NCBI GenBank assembly: GCA_050116575.1
Contig: JASFOJ010000001.1
Coordinates: 1 to 64,000 of the forward strand
DNA from: JAKEGK01 sp050116575
GTDB lineage: Bacteria > Pseudomonadota > Gammaproteobacteria > SZUA-152
DNA length: 64,000 nucleotides
Reading direction: 5' to 3'
The notes under the pieces were generated by a model. That model worked only from the letters and a program-made list of their open reading frames with translations, had not been told where the DNA came from and did no database searches. The first letter of the stretch is position 1. Each line of letters begins with the position of its first letter. A program made the translations under genes and the position numbers. This document shows, piece by piece, positions 34,835 to 44,117 of the stretch.

Positions 34835-36394
34835 TCACCTCATTTCTTTAGCTTGGTGAGCATTTTTTGTCTCACTCGACGTAATACGATAGACATTAAC
34901 GAGACCGTCATAGTTCCCATCGCCGGATACCTGATAACCTTTTATGCTCCTTTGCGCTATAAACACATGATCTTCGTACCACAATGGTACGTAAGGCAAT
35001 TTCTTAAACAAAATTTCCTGCACGTGCCGGTATATCTCGGCCTGGTAGGCCAGATCCTGCGCCGTTCTGGCCTCGTCCAGAAGCTTGTCGACCTGTTGGT
35101 CGCTAAATCGGCCACGGTTCGCCCCGTTAGGCGGTACTGAGGCCGAGTGAAAAACATAACGAAATATATCCGGCAAATTAACACCCACCCACGACAGACT
35201 GTACATCTGAAAGTTACCGGCTTTTATATCACCGTAAAACGTGCCCCAATCATAAGTTCGCAGATCAACCTGGATGCCGACGTCTGCCAGTTGGCTTTGA
35301 ATGATCGTTGCCAACCGAATACGAAAGGCATTGTTAGATGTTTTATAGACAATATGCAGCGGTCGATCAACGCTATAACCGTTATTAGACAACAACTCTC
35401 GCGCCTTATCAGGTTCGTATTTATACGTAGGTAGAGCGGGATCCCCTGCCCAATGATCCGGTGTCAACACAGCGCTGGCTGGGCGGGCTCTGCCGGCAAA
35501 AAGGTATTTGATGATCACCTCACGGTCTATGGCATACGCAATGGCTTGCCGGATGGCCCGCCTGCCAACCACTTTATCCTTCAGGTTAAAACCAAGATAA
35601 GAAAAGTTGCTTCCCTTACGGGTTGTTACCGTTATGCGCGACTGTTTGGACAAAAATTTTATTAACTCGGGGTCTATATCATTTTGCAGCATATCTAATT
35701 CACCCCGTAATAATTTAAGCACACGCGTGTTCTGGTCTTTAACATGAACAAACGCAAAACGTTGACCATCGCGGCGGCGGCGCAATTGCAACCGGGAAGG
35801 TTTTTGCCAGCTAACAAATTGAAAGGGACCGCTGCCAACAGGTTGAGTATTAAACGGGTACCTCGCTGCGATTTTTTTCGCGGGTAAAATACCGATATCC
35901 AGGTAACCGGGAAACAAAGGGTCCGGCGTACTCAGTTGAAAATCGACCGTGTCTTTATCCACCACGGTGACCGATTCGATCATGCTTAATGTGGCGCGAT
36001 GGGGGGAAGCGTTGGCCGGATCCAGAATTGAGTCAAAGGTCGCCTTGACATCTTCTGCTGTTAACGTTGAACCATCATGAAAGTCTCGGCCTTCTTCCAG
36101 CAAATGAAATCGAAAACGGTCCGGCGCAAGGCTGCGCCAGCTCGCCAATGACGGGACCGGCATGGCGTGTTCGTCGAAGTCAATCAGGCGCCGGTAAATT
36201 AACCGGTTTATGCGCGTGGAAATGGCATCTGTGGCAAAGCGCGGATCAAGGGTCACTGGTGAGTCGGCAAGGCCAAACCGGATACCACCGGCATTCTGAT
36301 GGGATTCGCACCCCGGCATCGCCATGACGCAAAGGACGACTGTCACAAAAACCAGTCGCCGGCGTAAAGAGGGATAGGTTCCAGTCATTGCCAT
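34835..36394 (-). CDS. Peptide/nickel-type ABC transporter substrate-binding lipoprotein
   Basis: 519 residues from ATG 36394; 36430 is an alternative start. A basic start, hydrophobic stretch and lipobox (VLCVMAMPGC) indicate a lipoprotein. The mature protein is SBP_bac_5 (family 5): GLADSPVTLDPRFATDAIST, RLIDFDEHAMPVPSLASW, HDGSTLTAEDVKATFDSIL, PVGSGPFQFVSW and LGFNLKDKVVGRRAIRQAIA. The family binds oligopeptides, nickel or other small ligands. No permease or ATPase genes are next to it, so it is an orphan that must use a transporter elsewhere or have a sensory or chaperone role. No terminator is seen downstream. Confidence 0.88.
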   Translation of the reverse strand: MAMTGTYPSLRRRLVFVTVVLCVMAMPGCESHQNAGGIRFGLADSPVTLDPRFATDAISTRINRLIYRRLIDFDEHAMPVPSLASWRSLAPDRFRFHLLEEGRDFHDGSTLTAEDVKATFDSILDPANASPHRATLSMIESVTVVDKDTVDFQLSTPDPLFPGYLDIGILPAKKIAARYPFNTQPVGSGPFQFVSWQKPSRLQLRRRRDGQRFAFVHVKDQNTRVLKLLRGELDMLQNDIDPELIKFLSKQSRITVTTRKGSNFSYLGFNLKDKVVGRRAIRQAIAYAIDREVIIKYLFAGRARPASAVLTPDHWAGDPALPTYKYEPDKARELLSNNGYSVDRPLHIVYKTSNNAFRIRLATIIQSQLADVGIQVDLRTYDWGTFYGDIKAGNFQMYSLSWVGVNLPDIFRYVFHSASVPPNGANRGRFSDQQVDKLLDEARTAQDLAYQAEIYRHVQEILFKKLPYVPLWYEDHVFIAQRSIKGYQVSGDGNYDGLVNVYRITSSETKNAHQAKEMR

Positions 36395-36601
36395 AGTATG
36401 GTTGTTACAGCCAATATTGCAGCAAACCAAACCGGGAAATTTTGATAAAGGTTTTTATGCAATCCCGTGACATCCTCGGTCGCGAACCGCCAGTGGTTGC
36501 CACTGACGATGGGGATTGAAACTCCATCCGGCTGTTACAACCTTTTGAGGTTGCGCGCGAAACCGACGGCAACCTCACATCCGAACCATCTTCCGTTGCT
36601 G

Positions 36602-37078
36602 CTAACCGCTTGCCCAGTCTTTATAAGGGTGCTTTACCAAACAAACGTTGTAGTAACGTTTGTCATCGGAGACTTCCTTCCCCGCCCAAGGCGGTAGCTC
36701 AAAAGATTCATCGGGGTCGTTTAACTCAATTTCCGCCACTACCAATCCGGCGTTGTCACCGCTGAAAACATCGACTTCCCATAGATGATCCCCGTAAGGT
36801 ACGTAATAGCGCGTTTTTTCGATGACCGGCTGCTCGCACAATTCCGCCACCAATTCGCGGGCGTCTTCAACGGGAATGGAAAACTCATATTCCTTGCGGT
36901 GCACATCCAGTGTTGCGCTTTTGATATTGATATTGGCCGAGCCACCGCTTATGCGCACGCGAATAGAGGCTTTTTCACCGCCACCAAAATAGGCCTGCAC
37001 CATGGATTTGTGGTCCGTTACCTGCCGGCGCCAGTCATCATTTATCACAAGGAATTTTCGCTCGATTTCGGTGGCCAT
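36602..37078 (-). CDS. CYTH domain protein
   Basis: 158 residues from ATG 37078, the family start ATEIERKFLV; the longer upstream frame overlaps msrQ and is rejected. The ExExK motif (EIERK) and alternating basic/acidic strands (SIRVRISGGSANINIKSA, EYEFSIPVEDARELV, EVDVFSGDNAGLVVAEIEL) form the triphosphate tunnel. CYTH proteins are inorganic triphosphatases, thiamine triphosphatases or class IV adenylate cyclases; small single-domain members like this are most often triphosphatases. It starts 26 bp after the msrQ stop and is probably in the msrP-msrQ operon. Confidence 0.9.
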   Translation of the reverse strand: MATEIERKFLVINDDWRRQVTDHKSMVQAYFGGGEKASIRVRISGGSANINIKSATLDVHRKEYEFSIPVEDARELVAELCEQPVIEKTRYYVPYGDHLWEVDVFSGDNAGLVVAEIELNDPDESFELPPWAGKEVSDDKRYYNVCLVKHPYKDWASG

Positions 37079-37104
37079 TAGCCGTGCTCCATGGCTGTGG
37101 AAAG

Positions 37105-37710
37105 TTATTGTTTTTGATATTGCATGGTGGCCGGTGCAGCCGGTTGGCGTTGATACCAGGCGCGGACAGCGAACAACAATAATAATATCACCGCATAGAT
37201 CATAGGCTGCAGGATATCGGCCTTCACCAGCCACAGGTAATGCAAAATACCACAAACCGCGGCAACATACACCAGTTGATGCAGGCGCTTCCAGTTTTTG
37301 CCCAGACGTTTCATCATTTTATTGGTGGAGGTCACCGCCAGGGGAATGAGCATAACAAACGCCGAAAAGCCGACGGTAATATACGGCCGTTTAACAATAT
37401 CCTTGGCAATCTCACCGAAATCAAAGAAATGGTCAAACACCAGGTAGGTCAAAAAATGCAGACACACGTAAAAGAACGCGAACAGGCCCAGCATGCGCCG
37501 GAAACGAATGAGTTTTTTCCAGCCGAAAACGAGCCGCAGCGGCGTCACCGATAACGTGAGCAACAAAAACCGCAACGTCCAGTCGCCGGTGCGGTGGGTA
37601 ATGGCTTCGACGGGGTTGGCACCCAGCCCGTCGTTAAAGGCATCCCAAATCAGCAGCGCCAGCGGCAGCAGACAAATGACAAAGACAACGGGTTTAATAA
37701 AACGTGGCAT
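37105..37710 (-). CDS. msrQ: Heme-binding inner-membrane subunit of the MsrPQ system
   Basis: 201 residues with about six membrane helices and a ferric-reductase-like core. Conserved histidines in FYVCLHFLTYLVFDHFF, WKRLHQLVYVAAVCGILHYL are the likely heme ligands; RMLGLFAFFYV and TNKMMKRLGKNWKRLH are typical. It passes electrons from the quinone pool or flavin to periplasmic MsrP for repair of oxidised methionines. It lies 53 bp downstream of msrP. Confidence 0.95.
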   Translation of the reverse strand: MPRFIKPVVFVICLLPLALLIWDAFNDGLGANPVEAITHRTGDWTLRFLLLTLSVTPLRLVFGWKKLIRFRRMLGLFAFFYVCLHFLTYLVFDHFFDFGEIAKDIVKRPYITVGFSAFVMLIPLAVTSTNKMMKRLGKNWKRLHQLVYVAAVCGILHYLWLVKADILQPMIYAVILLLLFAVRAWYQRQPAAPATMQYQKQ

Positions 37711-37763
37711 GACAGCTTTCGGCCTTACGGAAAATACGTTGATCCAAAGCTTTGGTTTGTTGG

Positions 37764-38723
37764 CTAAAAGAATTTTTTCAGATCCATGCCCTGGTAAAGA
37801 CTGGCCACTTGGTCCGCGTAACCATTGAACATCAGGGTTTTGCGTTTAAAGAAGTCCCCGATACGCCGTTCCCGCGCCTGGCTCCAGCGCGGATGGTCCA
37901 CGTTGGGATTCACATTGGCATAAAAGCCGTATTCATTGGGACCGGCCACGTGCCAGGTATTTTTCGGTTGTTGTTCCGTGAACCGGATACGCACAATGGA
38001 TTTAATGTTCTTGAAGCCGTATTTCCACGGCACCACCAGTCGCATCGGCGCACCATTTTGGTTAGGCAATACTTTACCGTATAAGCCGACTGCCAATATC
38101 GTTAGCGGATGGGCCGCCTCGTCGATACGCAGGCCTTCGACATAGGGCCACGGTAAAATGCTGCGCCGCTGGCCAGGCATCTGGTCGGGGTCATAAAGCG
38201 TGGTGAACTCCACGTATCTGGCTTTCGAGGTGGGCTCCACTTTTTTGATCACATCAAAAAACGAAAATCCCACCCAGGGAATCACCATGGACCATGCTTC
38301 GACACAGCGCAAACGGTATACCCGTTCTTCCAGCCGATAGGGTTTAACGAAATCTTCCAGCTGGTAGGTAGCGGGCTTGTTAATCTCGCCATCAATGCGC
38401 ACGGTCCAGGGATCGGTTTTGAAGTTTTTGGCCACCCTGGCGGGACCTTCCTTATCGGTACTGAACTCGTAAAAATTGTTGTACCGGGTCACGTCTTTAT
38501 AAGGCGTTTTTTCTTCATCCACAGTGTAGCGGGATTGCTGAATATTCCCCAGGGTGAGCGCGGCCTGAGCATCTCGCCACCCCGTCAGCCCGGGCAGCGC
38601 AACACCGGCGGTCACGGCCAACGCAGTGCGGCCGGTTTTAGCCAAAAACGCACGCCGGTTATAATAAAGTGTCTCGTCGGTAATTTCCGACGGTTTGATC
38701 GATTCAGGTCGTTTAATTAACAT
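37764..38723 (-). CDS. msrP: Protein-methionine-sulfoxide reductase catalytic subunit
   Basis: 319 residues. Twin-arginine signal YYNRRAFLAKTGRTALAVTA, then the sulfite-oxidase-fold molybdopterin domain with the Mo-coordinating cysteine in LRCVEAWSMVIPWVGFS, PWTVRIDGEINKPATY, NQNGAPMRLVVPWKYGFK and WHVAGPNEYGFYANVNP. Exported folded by Tat, it reduces methionine sulfoxide in periplasmic proteins with MsrQ. It is first of msrP-msrQ-CYTH, divergent from the TlpA-like gene. Confidence 0.96.
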   Translation of the reverse strand: MLIKRPESIKPSEITDETLYYNRRAFLAKTGRTALAVTAGVALPGLTGWRDAQAALTLGNIQQSRYTVDEEKTPYKDVTRYNNFYEFSTDKEGPARVAKNFKTDPWTVRIDGEINKPATYQLEDFVKPYRLEERVYRLRCVEAWSMVIPWVGFSFFDVIKKVEPTSKARYVEFTTLYDPDQMPGQRRSILPWPYVEGLRIDEAAHPLTILAVGLYGKVLPNQNGAPMRLVVPWKYGFKNIKSIVRIRFTEQQPKNTWHVAGPNEYGFYANVNPNVDHPRWSQARERRIGDFFKRKTLMFNGYADQVASLYQGMDLKKFF

Positions 38724-38982
38724 GCTTGCTTCCGGTTGTGGCGATATGTTGATTGAATCACAATTTTTCGAATCGGTTTAATTTTCAGTGGTTTCAAACC
38801 GATAAGACTACGATAATATTGAGTTGCTAGCGTCGTAGGTGGCTAACGTCGTGGACTGTATATCAGCCTGGAAATCACCCGATTAAACTGATCACGAACT
38901 CTCAATTATTGTGGCAGTCAAATGTCACGATTCTGTCACGTAAATTTGGCTATTTTATACCGATAATCAATAGGATATCCCC

Positions 38983-39495
38983 ATGAAGAAATTTTGTAAC
39001 CTGGCTAAACACAATAAGTTTGCGTTGCTGGCGGCGCTACTGTTGATAATTACCGGCGGCAACGCACTGGCGGCCAAACCAGCACCGGAAATAACGGTGA
39101 AGACCCTGGATAATAACAGCATTCACATCAGCGACTACAAAGGCGATGTGGTATACGTTGATTTCTGGGCAACCTGGTGCCCGCCCTGTCGCAAGTCATT
39201 CCCCTGGATGGAAGAAATGCACCAGCGCTACAAGGACCTGGGATTCAAAGTCGTGGCCATCAGCCTCGACAACAAGCGGGCCGTCATTGACCAGTTCCTG
39301 AAAACCATGAACACCAGTTTTACCATTGCCCACGATCCCAGTGGCAAATCCGCCAGTGCCTTCAACGTTAAGGGGATGCCCAGTTCCTATCTCATTGACC
39401 GCCATGGCAACATCCACCTCACCCACATGGGCTTCAACAGCAAGGACAAGTCCAAACTGGAAGCCGAGATCAAGAACCTGATCACGCAGGATTAG
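38983..39495 (+). CDS. TlpA-like periplasmic thiol-disulfide protein
   Basis: 170 residues. N-terminal signal (KFALLAALLLIITGGNALAA), then a thioredoxin fold with the redox motif WATWCPPCRKSFPWM and cis-Pro region VKGMPSSYLIDRHG. It is probably a periplasmic reductase serving cytochrome c maturation or thiol homeostasis; specificity cannot be read. It is divergent from msrP, suggesting linked redox repair in the envelope. No membrane anchor is evident beyond the signal helix, which may remain uncleaved. Confidence 0.9.
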   Translation: MKKFCNLAKHNKFALLAALLLIITGGNALAAKPAPEITVKTLDNNSIHISDYKGDVVYVDFWATWCPPCRKSFPWMEEMHQRYKDLGFKVVAISLDNKRAVIDQFLKTMNTSFTIAHDPSGKSASAFNVKGMPSSYLIDRHGNIHLTHMGFNSKDKSKLEAEIKNLITQD

Positions 39496-39984
39496 GACCG
39501 GCAAGGCCTGGTTTTACCATGACCGGTTGTTCAATAATTAAACGTATTTTGTATGTCTGATCCCACCATCAGGTTGAACGACCGGTCTTTCCAAGTCAGC
39601 GCTGGCAAAACGCCACGCCTCACACATCTCACGCTGCACTACTAAACCCCCAGGGGGGGCAGCCACCTGAAGCGGGCCCCGGGATGGTGCTTTTCCACAC
39701 AAATGGTGCATCTGCACAGTCTAAATTATATACACCCTCTCAGCCCTCGCTGTACGGGGCATTTACCGGCTTTTGCCATCATGAACGAAAGTCACTGCTA
39801 CACTTGTCATCATAGGTTTAATAGACCGGCTAACATGTATACACTCATTTTTGGAACAGTCATTGCTACGGTCATTGTGACAGTCATTGCAATCGATCAG
39901 CGTGATACGTGCCAAGGACATGAACCAAGTGATGTTCGCTGCTGTCACCATTGAAAAGTAACAAACCAACGCAAAGGATAATTT
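39496..39984. other. 489-bp intergenic region before gnd
   Basis: It holds the gnd upstream region with an AAAGGATAA ribosome-binding site. A G/C-rich patch (CCCCCAGGGGGGG near 39645) and short GTCATTG repeats (about 39858-39892) are present. An 83-codon frame here has no recognisable features and is not called. Confidence 0.45.
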
Positions 39985-41412
39985 ATGTCACAAGCTGACA
40001 TTGGACTCATTGGCATGGGCGTTATGGGCCAAAACCTGGCCTTGAACTTTGTCGACCAGGGTTACGCGGTCGCGGTCTATAACCGCACCACGTCCAAGGT
40101 TGATGATTTTATCGAGGGTCCGGCGAGCAACAAACCGGTCACCGGTTGCCATTCCATTGAGGCGCTGTGCAGCAGTCTTAAAAAACCCCGCAAAATCCTG
40201 TTGATGGTTAAAGCGGGCAAGCCCGTTGATGCCACGATCGATTCACTCCTCGATCACCTGGAAGCCGGCGATATTGTCATCGACGGTGGCAATTCGCTGT
40301 TTAGCGATACTCAACAACGCTGCGACAAGCTGCAGGAACAGAATATCTACTATGTGGGCATGGGGGTTTCCGGTGGGGAAGAAGGCGCCCGTCATGGCCC
40401 TTCTCTGATGCCCGGCGGTCACGACAAAGCGTGGCCGGAAATTAAGGACATGCTGCAGTCCATTGCCGCTCGCGTTGACGACACCCCCTGTTGCGACTGG
40501 ATCGGCAGTGGCGGCGCCGGCCACTATATCAAAATGGTGCACAACGGCATTGAATACGGCGATATGCAGTTGATAAGTGAAGCCTATCACTTGTTACGGT
40601 TCGGACTGGGCCTGCCCATCGAGGCCGTGCAACAGGTCTTTCAGGACTGGCGTAACGGAGTATTGGATTCCTACCTCATTGACATTACCGCAGATATCCT
40701 GGCGGTCAAAGACGATGATGGCCTGCCGCTAGTGGATAAAATCCTCGACAGTGCCGGCCAAAAAGGTACCGGCAAGTGGACCGCGATTAATGCATTGAAT
40801 GCCGGCATACCGCTAACACTGATCGGCGAAGCGGTATTCGCCCGGTTCCTGTCATCCCTTAAAGAACAGCGCGAAAACGCCAGCCAGATGCTAACCGGGC
40901 CCGAGCGACAGAAAGTCGAGCACGAGCCCCAAATGATCCACTACATCCAGGACGCCCTGTATGCATCAAAAATCATTTCCTATGCCCAGGGTTTTATGTT
41001 GATACAACAGGCGGCGGACAGTTACGACTGGAAGCTCAACTACGGCAACATCGCCATGGTCTGGCGTGGCGGTTGCATTATCCGCAGCCGGTTTCTGAAA
41101 AATATTAAACAGGCATATGACGACGACCCATCTCTTGAAAACCTGCTGCTCAACGATTTCTTTAAGAAAGCGATTACCGAGTCTCAGACGGCCTGGCGCA
41201 AGGCCATCCAGTTCGCCATCGAGTGTGGTATACCGGTACCCGCGTTTAGTTCGGCGTTGGCCTTTTATGACGGCTACCGCTCTGCCCAGTTGCCCGCCAA
41301 TCTGTTACAGGCACAACGCGATTATTTTGGCGCACATACCTACGAACGCATCGACCAAGATCGGGGACAATTTTTCCATACCAATTGGTTACAGGCAAAA
41401 CCACAACAGTAA
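39985..41412 (+). CDS. gnd: 6-phosphogluconate dehydrogenase (decarboxylating)
   Basis: 475 residues, the long NADP-type form. NADP-binding GLIGMGVMGQNLALN, VSGGEEGARHGPSLMPGG, catalytic KMVHNGIEYGDMQLISEAY and GTGKWTAINALNAGIP. It oxidises 6-phosphogluconate to ribulose 5-phosphate with NADPH and CO2 release. It is 24 bp upstream of zwf, so the two oxidative pentose-phosphate dehydrogenases form one operon; pgl is not present here. Note the sequence RGGCIIRSRFL rather than the usual RGGCIIRS/AxFL, within normal variation. Confidence 0.97.
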   Translation: MSQADIGLIGMGVMGQNLALNFVDQGYAVAVYNRTTSKVDDFIEGPASNKPVTGCHSIEALCSSLKKPRKILLMVKAGKPVDATIDSLLDHLEAGDIVIDGGNSLFSDTQQRCDKLQEQNIYYVGMGVSGGEEGARHGPSLMPGGHDKAWPEIKDMLQSIAARVDDTPCCDWIGSGGAGHYIKMVHNGIEYGDMQLISEAYHLLRFGLGLPIEAVQQVFQDWRNGVLDSYLIDITADILAVKDDDGLPLVDKILDSAGQKGTGKWTAINALNAGIPLTLIGEAVFARFLSSLKEQRENASQMLTGPERQKVEHEPQMIHYIQDALYASKIISYAQGFMLIQQAADSYDWKLNYGNIAMVWRGGCIIRSRFLKNIKQAYDDDPSLENLLLNDFFKKAITESQTAWRKAIQFAIECGIPVPAFSSALAFYDGYRSAQLPANLLQAQRDYFGAHTYERIDQDRGQFFHTNWLQAKPQQ

Positions 41413-41436
41413 ACTACAGCCAGGAGCCTTCTTTAT

Positions 41437-42945
41437 ATGAATATCATTGAACCTTGCACCTTCGTCATTTTTGGTGCAACCGGTCACTTATCCAAAAACA
41501 AATTGATGCCCGCCCTTTACCACCTGGAAGTGGAGCATCAGATTCCCGAAGGCTCCCTGATACTGTCCCTGGGCCGCAGCGACTGGAACCATGAAAGCTG
41601 GCGCGATGAAGTCCGGAATTTTATTGCCGATAAAGTTCGCGGCGGCATTGACGAAGATATCTTTAACCGCTTTGCGGGCCGCCTGCGTTATATGCAAGGT
41701 GACCTTTATGACGACGGACTCTACAAAAATATTCAATCCACCGTCTCATCCGACAACGACTTTTCCAGCAACGTGGCGTTTTACATGGCGTTACGACCCG
41801 CCGAGTTTGGCGTTGTTATTCAAAAACTCGGGGAATCCAACCTGATCGACGATACCCGGGGTTGGCGCCGCGTCGTCATTGAAAAACCCTTTGGCTCGGA
41901 CCTGGAAACCGCGGAAATTCTACAACGAAAACTGCACCGTTACCTGCGCGAAGACCAGGTTTATCGCATCGACCATTATATGGGAAAAGGTACGGTGCAG
42001 AATATTCTGGTATTCCGATTCGCCAACGTCATGCTGGAACCTTTATGGAACCGGAATTACATCGACCATGTGCAGATCACCCATGCGGAAACCGACGGTA
42101 TTGAAAACCGCGCCCATTACTACGACAGCGCCGGCGCATTGCGGGACATGGTGCAAAGCCACTTATTACAATTGTTGACACTGGTGGCCATGGAACCACC
42201 CGCCTCCATGGAGGCCGAAGCTCTGCGCGACGAGAAAGTGAAGGTACTTAAATCCATCCGGCCCATTTCACAAAGCGCGGTGCGCGCCATGTCGTTTCGC
42301 GCCCAGTATGCCAGCGGCATGGTTAAAGGCGAAAAAGTCAAAAGCTATCTGGAAGAAAAAGGTGTGGCGCCCGACAGCACCACGGAAACTTATTCCGCCC
42401 ACAAATTCTACATTGATAACTGGCGATGGCGTGATGTACCGTTTTTTCTGCGCACCGGAAAACGCATGGCGGAAACCCAATCGACGGTGAGTATCCGCTT
42501 CAAACACCCGCCGCAACATTTGTTCCGCAACACCGTTGTAGACCGGCTGAAACCCGATTGGATCTTACTGGGCATTCAACCCGAAGAATGTTTACGCATT
42601 GAACTGCAGGTAAAAGAGCCCGGGCTTACTATGGCGCCCCGCTCCATCAGTCTGGATGCCAGTTTCAGTAACGCAGCGCCCCATGAAAAGCTGGATGCCT
42701 ATGAAAGCCTGTTACTGGATATCATCGAAGGCGATCAAAGCCTGTTTTTACGCTATGACGAAGTGGAATGGGCCTGGCGGGTGGTAGATCCCATATTACG
42801 CGTGTGGGCCACGGACCGAGATTATATCCACACCTACCCGGCCGGCACCTGGGGTCCGCAGGAAACAAGACGTTTGTTCGTGCGCGAAGACCAGTTCTGG
42901 CGCCATTCCCTCAGCCCTAACGGCGAAACTGACAGCAATAATTGA
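41437..42945 (+). CDS. zwf: Glucose-6-phosphate 1-dehydrogenase
   Basis: 502 residues. NADP motif FGATGHLSKNKLMPALY, catalytic RIDHYMGKGTVQNILVFRFA, VIEKPFGSDLETA and RWRDVPFFLRTGKRM. It makes 6-phosphogluconolactone and NADPH. It starts 24 bp after gnd behind a CAGGAG ribosome-binding site. No terminator is visible after the stop. Confidence 0.97.
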   Translation: MNIIEPCTFVIFGATGHLSKNKLMPALYHLEVEHQIPEGSLILSLGRSDWNHESWRDEVRNFIADKVRGGIDEDIFNRFAGRLRYMQGDLYDDGLYKNIQSTVSSDNDFSSNVAFYMALRPAEFGVVIQKLGESNLIDDTRGWRRVVIEKPFGSDLETAEILQRKLHRYLREDQVYRIDHYMGKGTVQNILVFRFANVMLEPLWNRNYIDHVQITHAETDGIENRAHYYDSAGALRDMVQSHLLQLLTLVAMEPPASMEAEALRDEKVKVLKSIRPISQSAVRAMSFRAQYASGMVKGEKVKSYLEEKGVAPDSTTETYSAHKFYIDNWRWRDVPFFLRTGKRMAETQSTVSIRFKHPPQHLFRNTVVDRLKPDWILLGIQPEECLRIELQVKEPGLTMAPRSISLDASFSNAAPHEKLDAYESLLLDIIEGDQSLFLRYDEVEWAWRVVDPILRVWATDRDYIHTYPAGTWGPQETRRLFVREDQFWRHSLSPNGETDSNN

Positions 42946-43189
42946 ACGGGAACCGGCCAATCCCCTAATCAACTTACCAAACGTCCAATTCGCTACGCGG
43001 CCGCACACATCCTTTGTTAATGTTGCCGGCAACCGCGCCGCTCAACGTATCAGTATGTTTATACTTCAATTATTTCTCTTTTTGTCAAAAAATGGCAGCC
43101 CTGCGTCCTGTTTACAGATTCGGCCGCAACATCTATTATCGCAGCTTTCTCAATCTTACTAATCGGGGTACACTGGAGGAACCCGCTTC

Positions 43190-43735
43190 ATGCAGAATAA
43201 TAAAAAATTGACCATGATGTATCGCCCGACAGTTAATAACATTTTATTGCGTTTTTTGTTATTACTGTGTTTTTCCACCGCCGCCACGGCATCAACCTTG
43301 TCGGATTATAAACGACTCGCAGAGGATACCATCAGGAAAGCTCAAACCGGCAATATCAGCGATATTGATCAGCTCATCGCGCAACAGTCGCGTTTAATTC
43401 AACTGGGCGTCAAAGCATGCGAGGAATATGCGCATACAAATCCCGAGTCGCAAAAGATACTTAATCTCGTTATTTCCAACGTGGAAGTCATGAAACAACT
43501 GACCCTCGCTGAAATCGAGGAAAAGTGGCATAACGGCAGTGAGTTGAAAAAAGTTGGTTATACGGTCAAAGATGATCACTTTGGTACCGTCGGCAATATC
43601 ATCGACGCGGTCATCCACCCAGCGACTTCATATATTGCGTTAAATAACTATAAAGGCGACGGTGACAACCGCCATCTGCAGCAGGTGATCGCTGAGCTTT
43701 CCGAAGTATTGCTCCACCTACATCACCTCGAATAA
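43190..43735 (+). CDS. Secreted hypothetical protein
   Basis: 181 residues behind a strong GGAGGA site. The signal peptide (NNILLRFLLLLCFSTAATAS) is followed by a mostly helical mature part: SDYKRLAEDTIRKAQTGNIS, DIDQLIAQQSRLIQLGVKAC, VMKQLTLAEIEEKWHNG, ending HLQQVIAELSEVLLHLHHLE. I do not recognise the family. A single mature cysteine is present. It should be periplasmic. An intrinsic terminator lies 148 bp downstream, and it is probably monocistronic. Confidence 0.75.
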   Translation: MQNNKKLTMMYRPTVNNILLRFLLLLCFSTAATASTLSDYKRLAEDTIRKAQTGNISDIDQLIAQQSRLIQLGVKACEEYAHTNPESQKILNLVISNVEVMKQLTLAEIEEKWHNGSELKKVGYTVKDDHFGTVGNIIDAVIHPATSYIALNNYKGDGDNRHLQQVIAELSEVLLHLHHLE

Positions 43736-43882
43736 CACGGCAATCCGCGACGCCCTCTGCGTTGCCTGCCATTGAGATTCAATGAAGTTGATCAGCGTGT
43801 TATCGGCAGTCATATTGGCGGCCAGACAGTGGTCAGGACTGTTAGAAAAATTGTTAATTTGCGATCATCATAAACTATAATA

Positions 43883-43920
43883 GCGTCTGGTTTTGTCAAC
43901 AAAGAGACGCCTGTTTTTTT
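43883..43920 (+). terminator. Intrinsic terminator after the secreted hypothetical gene
   Basis: GCGTCT pairs with AGACGC around a loop containing TTTG-TCAA-CAAA, then CTG and seven T (43914-43920). A TATAAT at 43876-43881 overlaps its start and is probably fortuitous. Confidence 0.65.
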
Positions 43921-43953
43921 ACAATTTCACGTTATAAGGTTGGTCATATAAAC

Positions 43954-44075
43954 ACCTGCGACAGCTCCGTGAGCGATATTTAGTATTTCGCCGGTATATT
44001 ATGTAGTCATAAAAGCAACGTTGATGACTGCTATTATTCCCGCTGTCGAATACTTAAATAACAATAGTCGCAGGT
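43954..44075 (+). ncRNA. Structured leader RNA before the LbtU-like gene (riboswitch-like candidate)
   Basis: ACCTGCGAC (43954-43962) pairs perfectly with GTCGCAGGT (44067-44075), closing a 122-nt domain. Inside are P2 (GCGA...TCGC, 43973-43991, with a U-U mismatch and two more pairs) and P3 (GTAGTCAT with ATGACTGC, 44003-44010/44024-44031, one G-U pair). A competing 7-bp helix, CGACAGC (43959-43965) with GCTGTCG (44042-44048), shares bases with P1, so the two cannot coexist. The domain ends 31 nt before the ribosome-binding site. No matching known riboswitch class is recognised, and no clear promoter was found. The fold was judged by eye. Confidence 0.42.
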
Positions 44076-44117
44076 TTGGAATTGCTTCGGCTTTATGCAA
44101 GGGACAAGGAGCTATAT

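Noticed and set aside
36491..36522. A stretch ending GATGGGGATTGAAAC with an internal CAGTGG-TTG-CCACTG palindrome looks like a single CRISPR repeat.
   Set aside because: No second copy, no spacer periodicity and no cas gene in the window. A lone match to the common ATTGAAAC end is not evidence of an array.
39703..39954. An 83-codon plus-strand frame before gnd, rich in Cys and His.
   Set aside because: Composition looks random, with short DNA repeats explaining the IVTVIAI stretch. No ribosome-binding site.
43876..43881. TATAAT upstream of the LbtU-like gene as its promoter.
   Set aside because: A start from here would lie inside the 5' arm of the terminator that follows at once, and no -35 is well spaced. 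More likely fortuitous.
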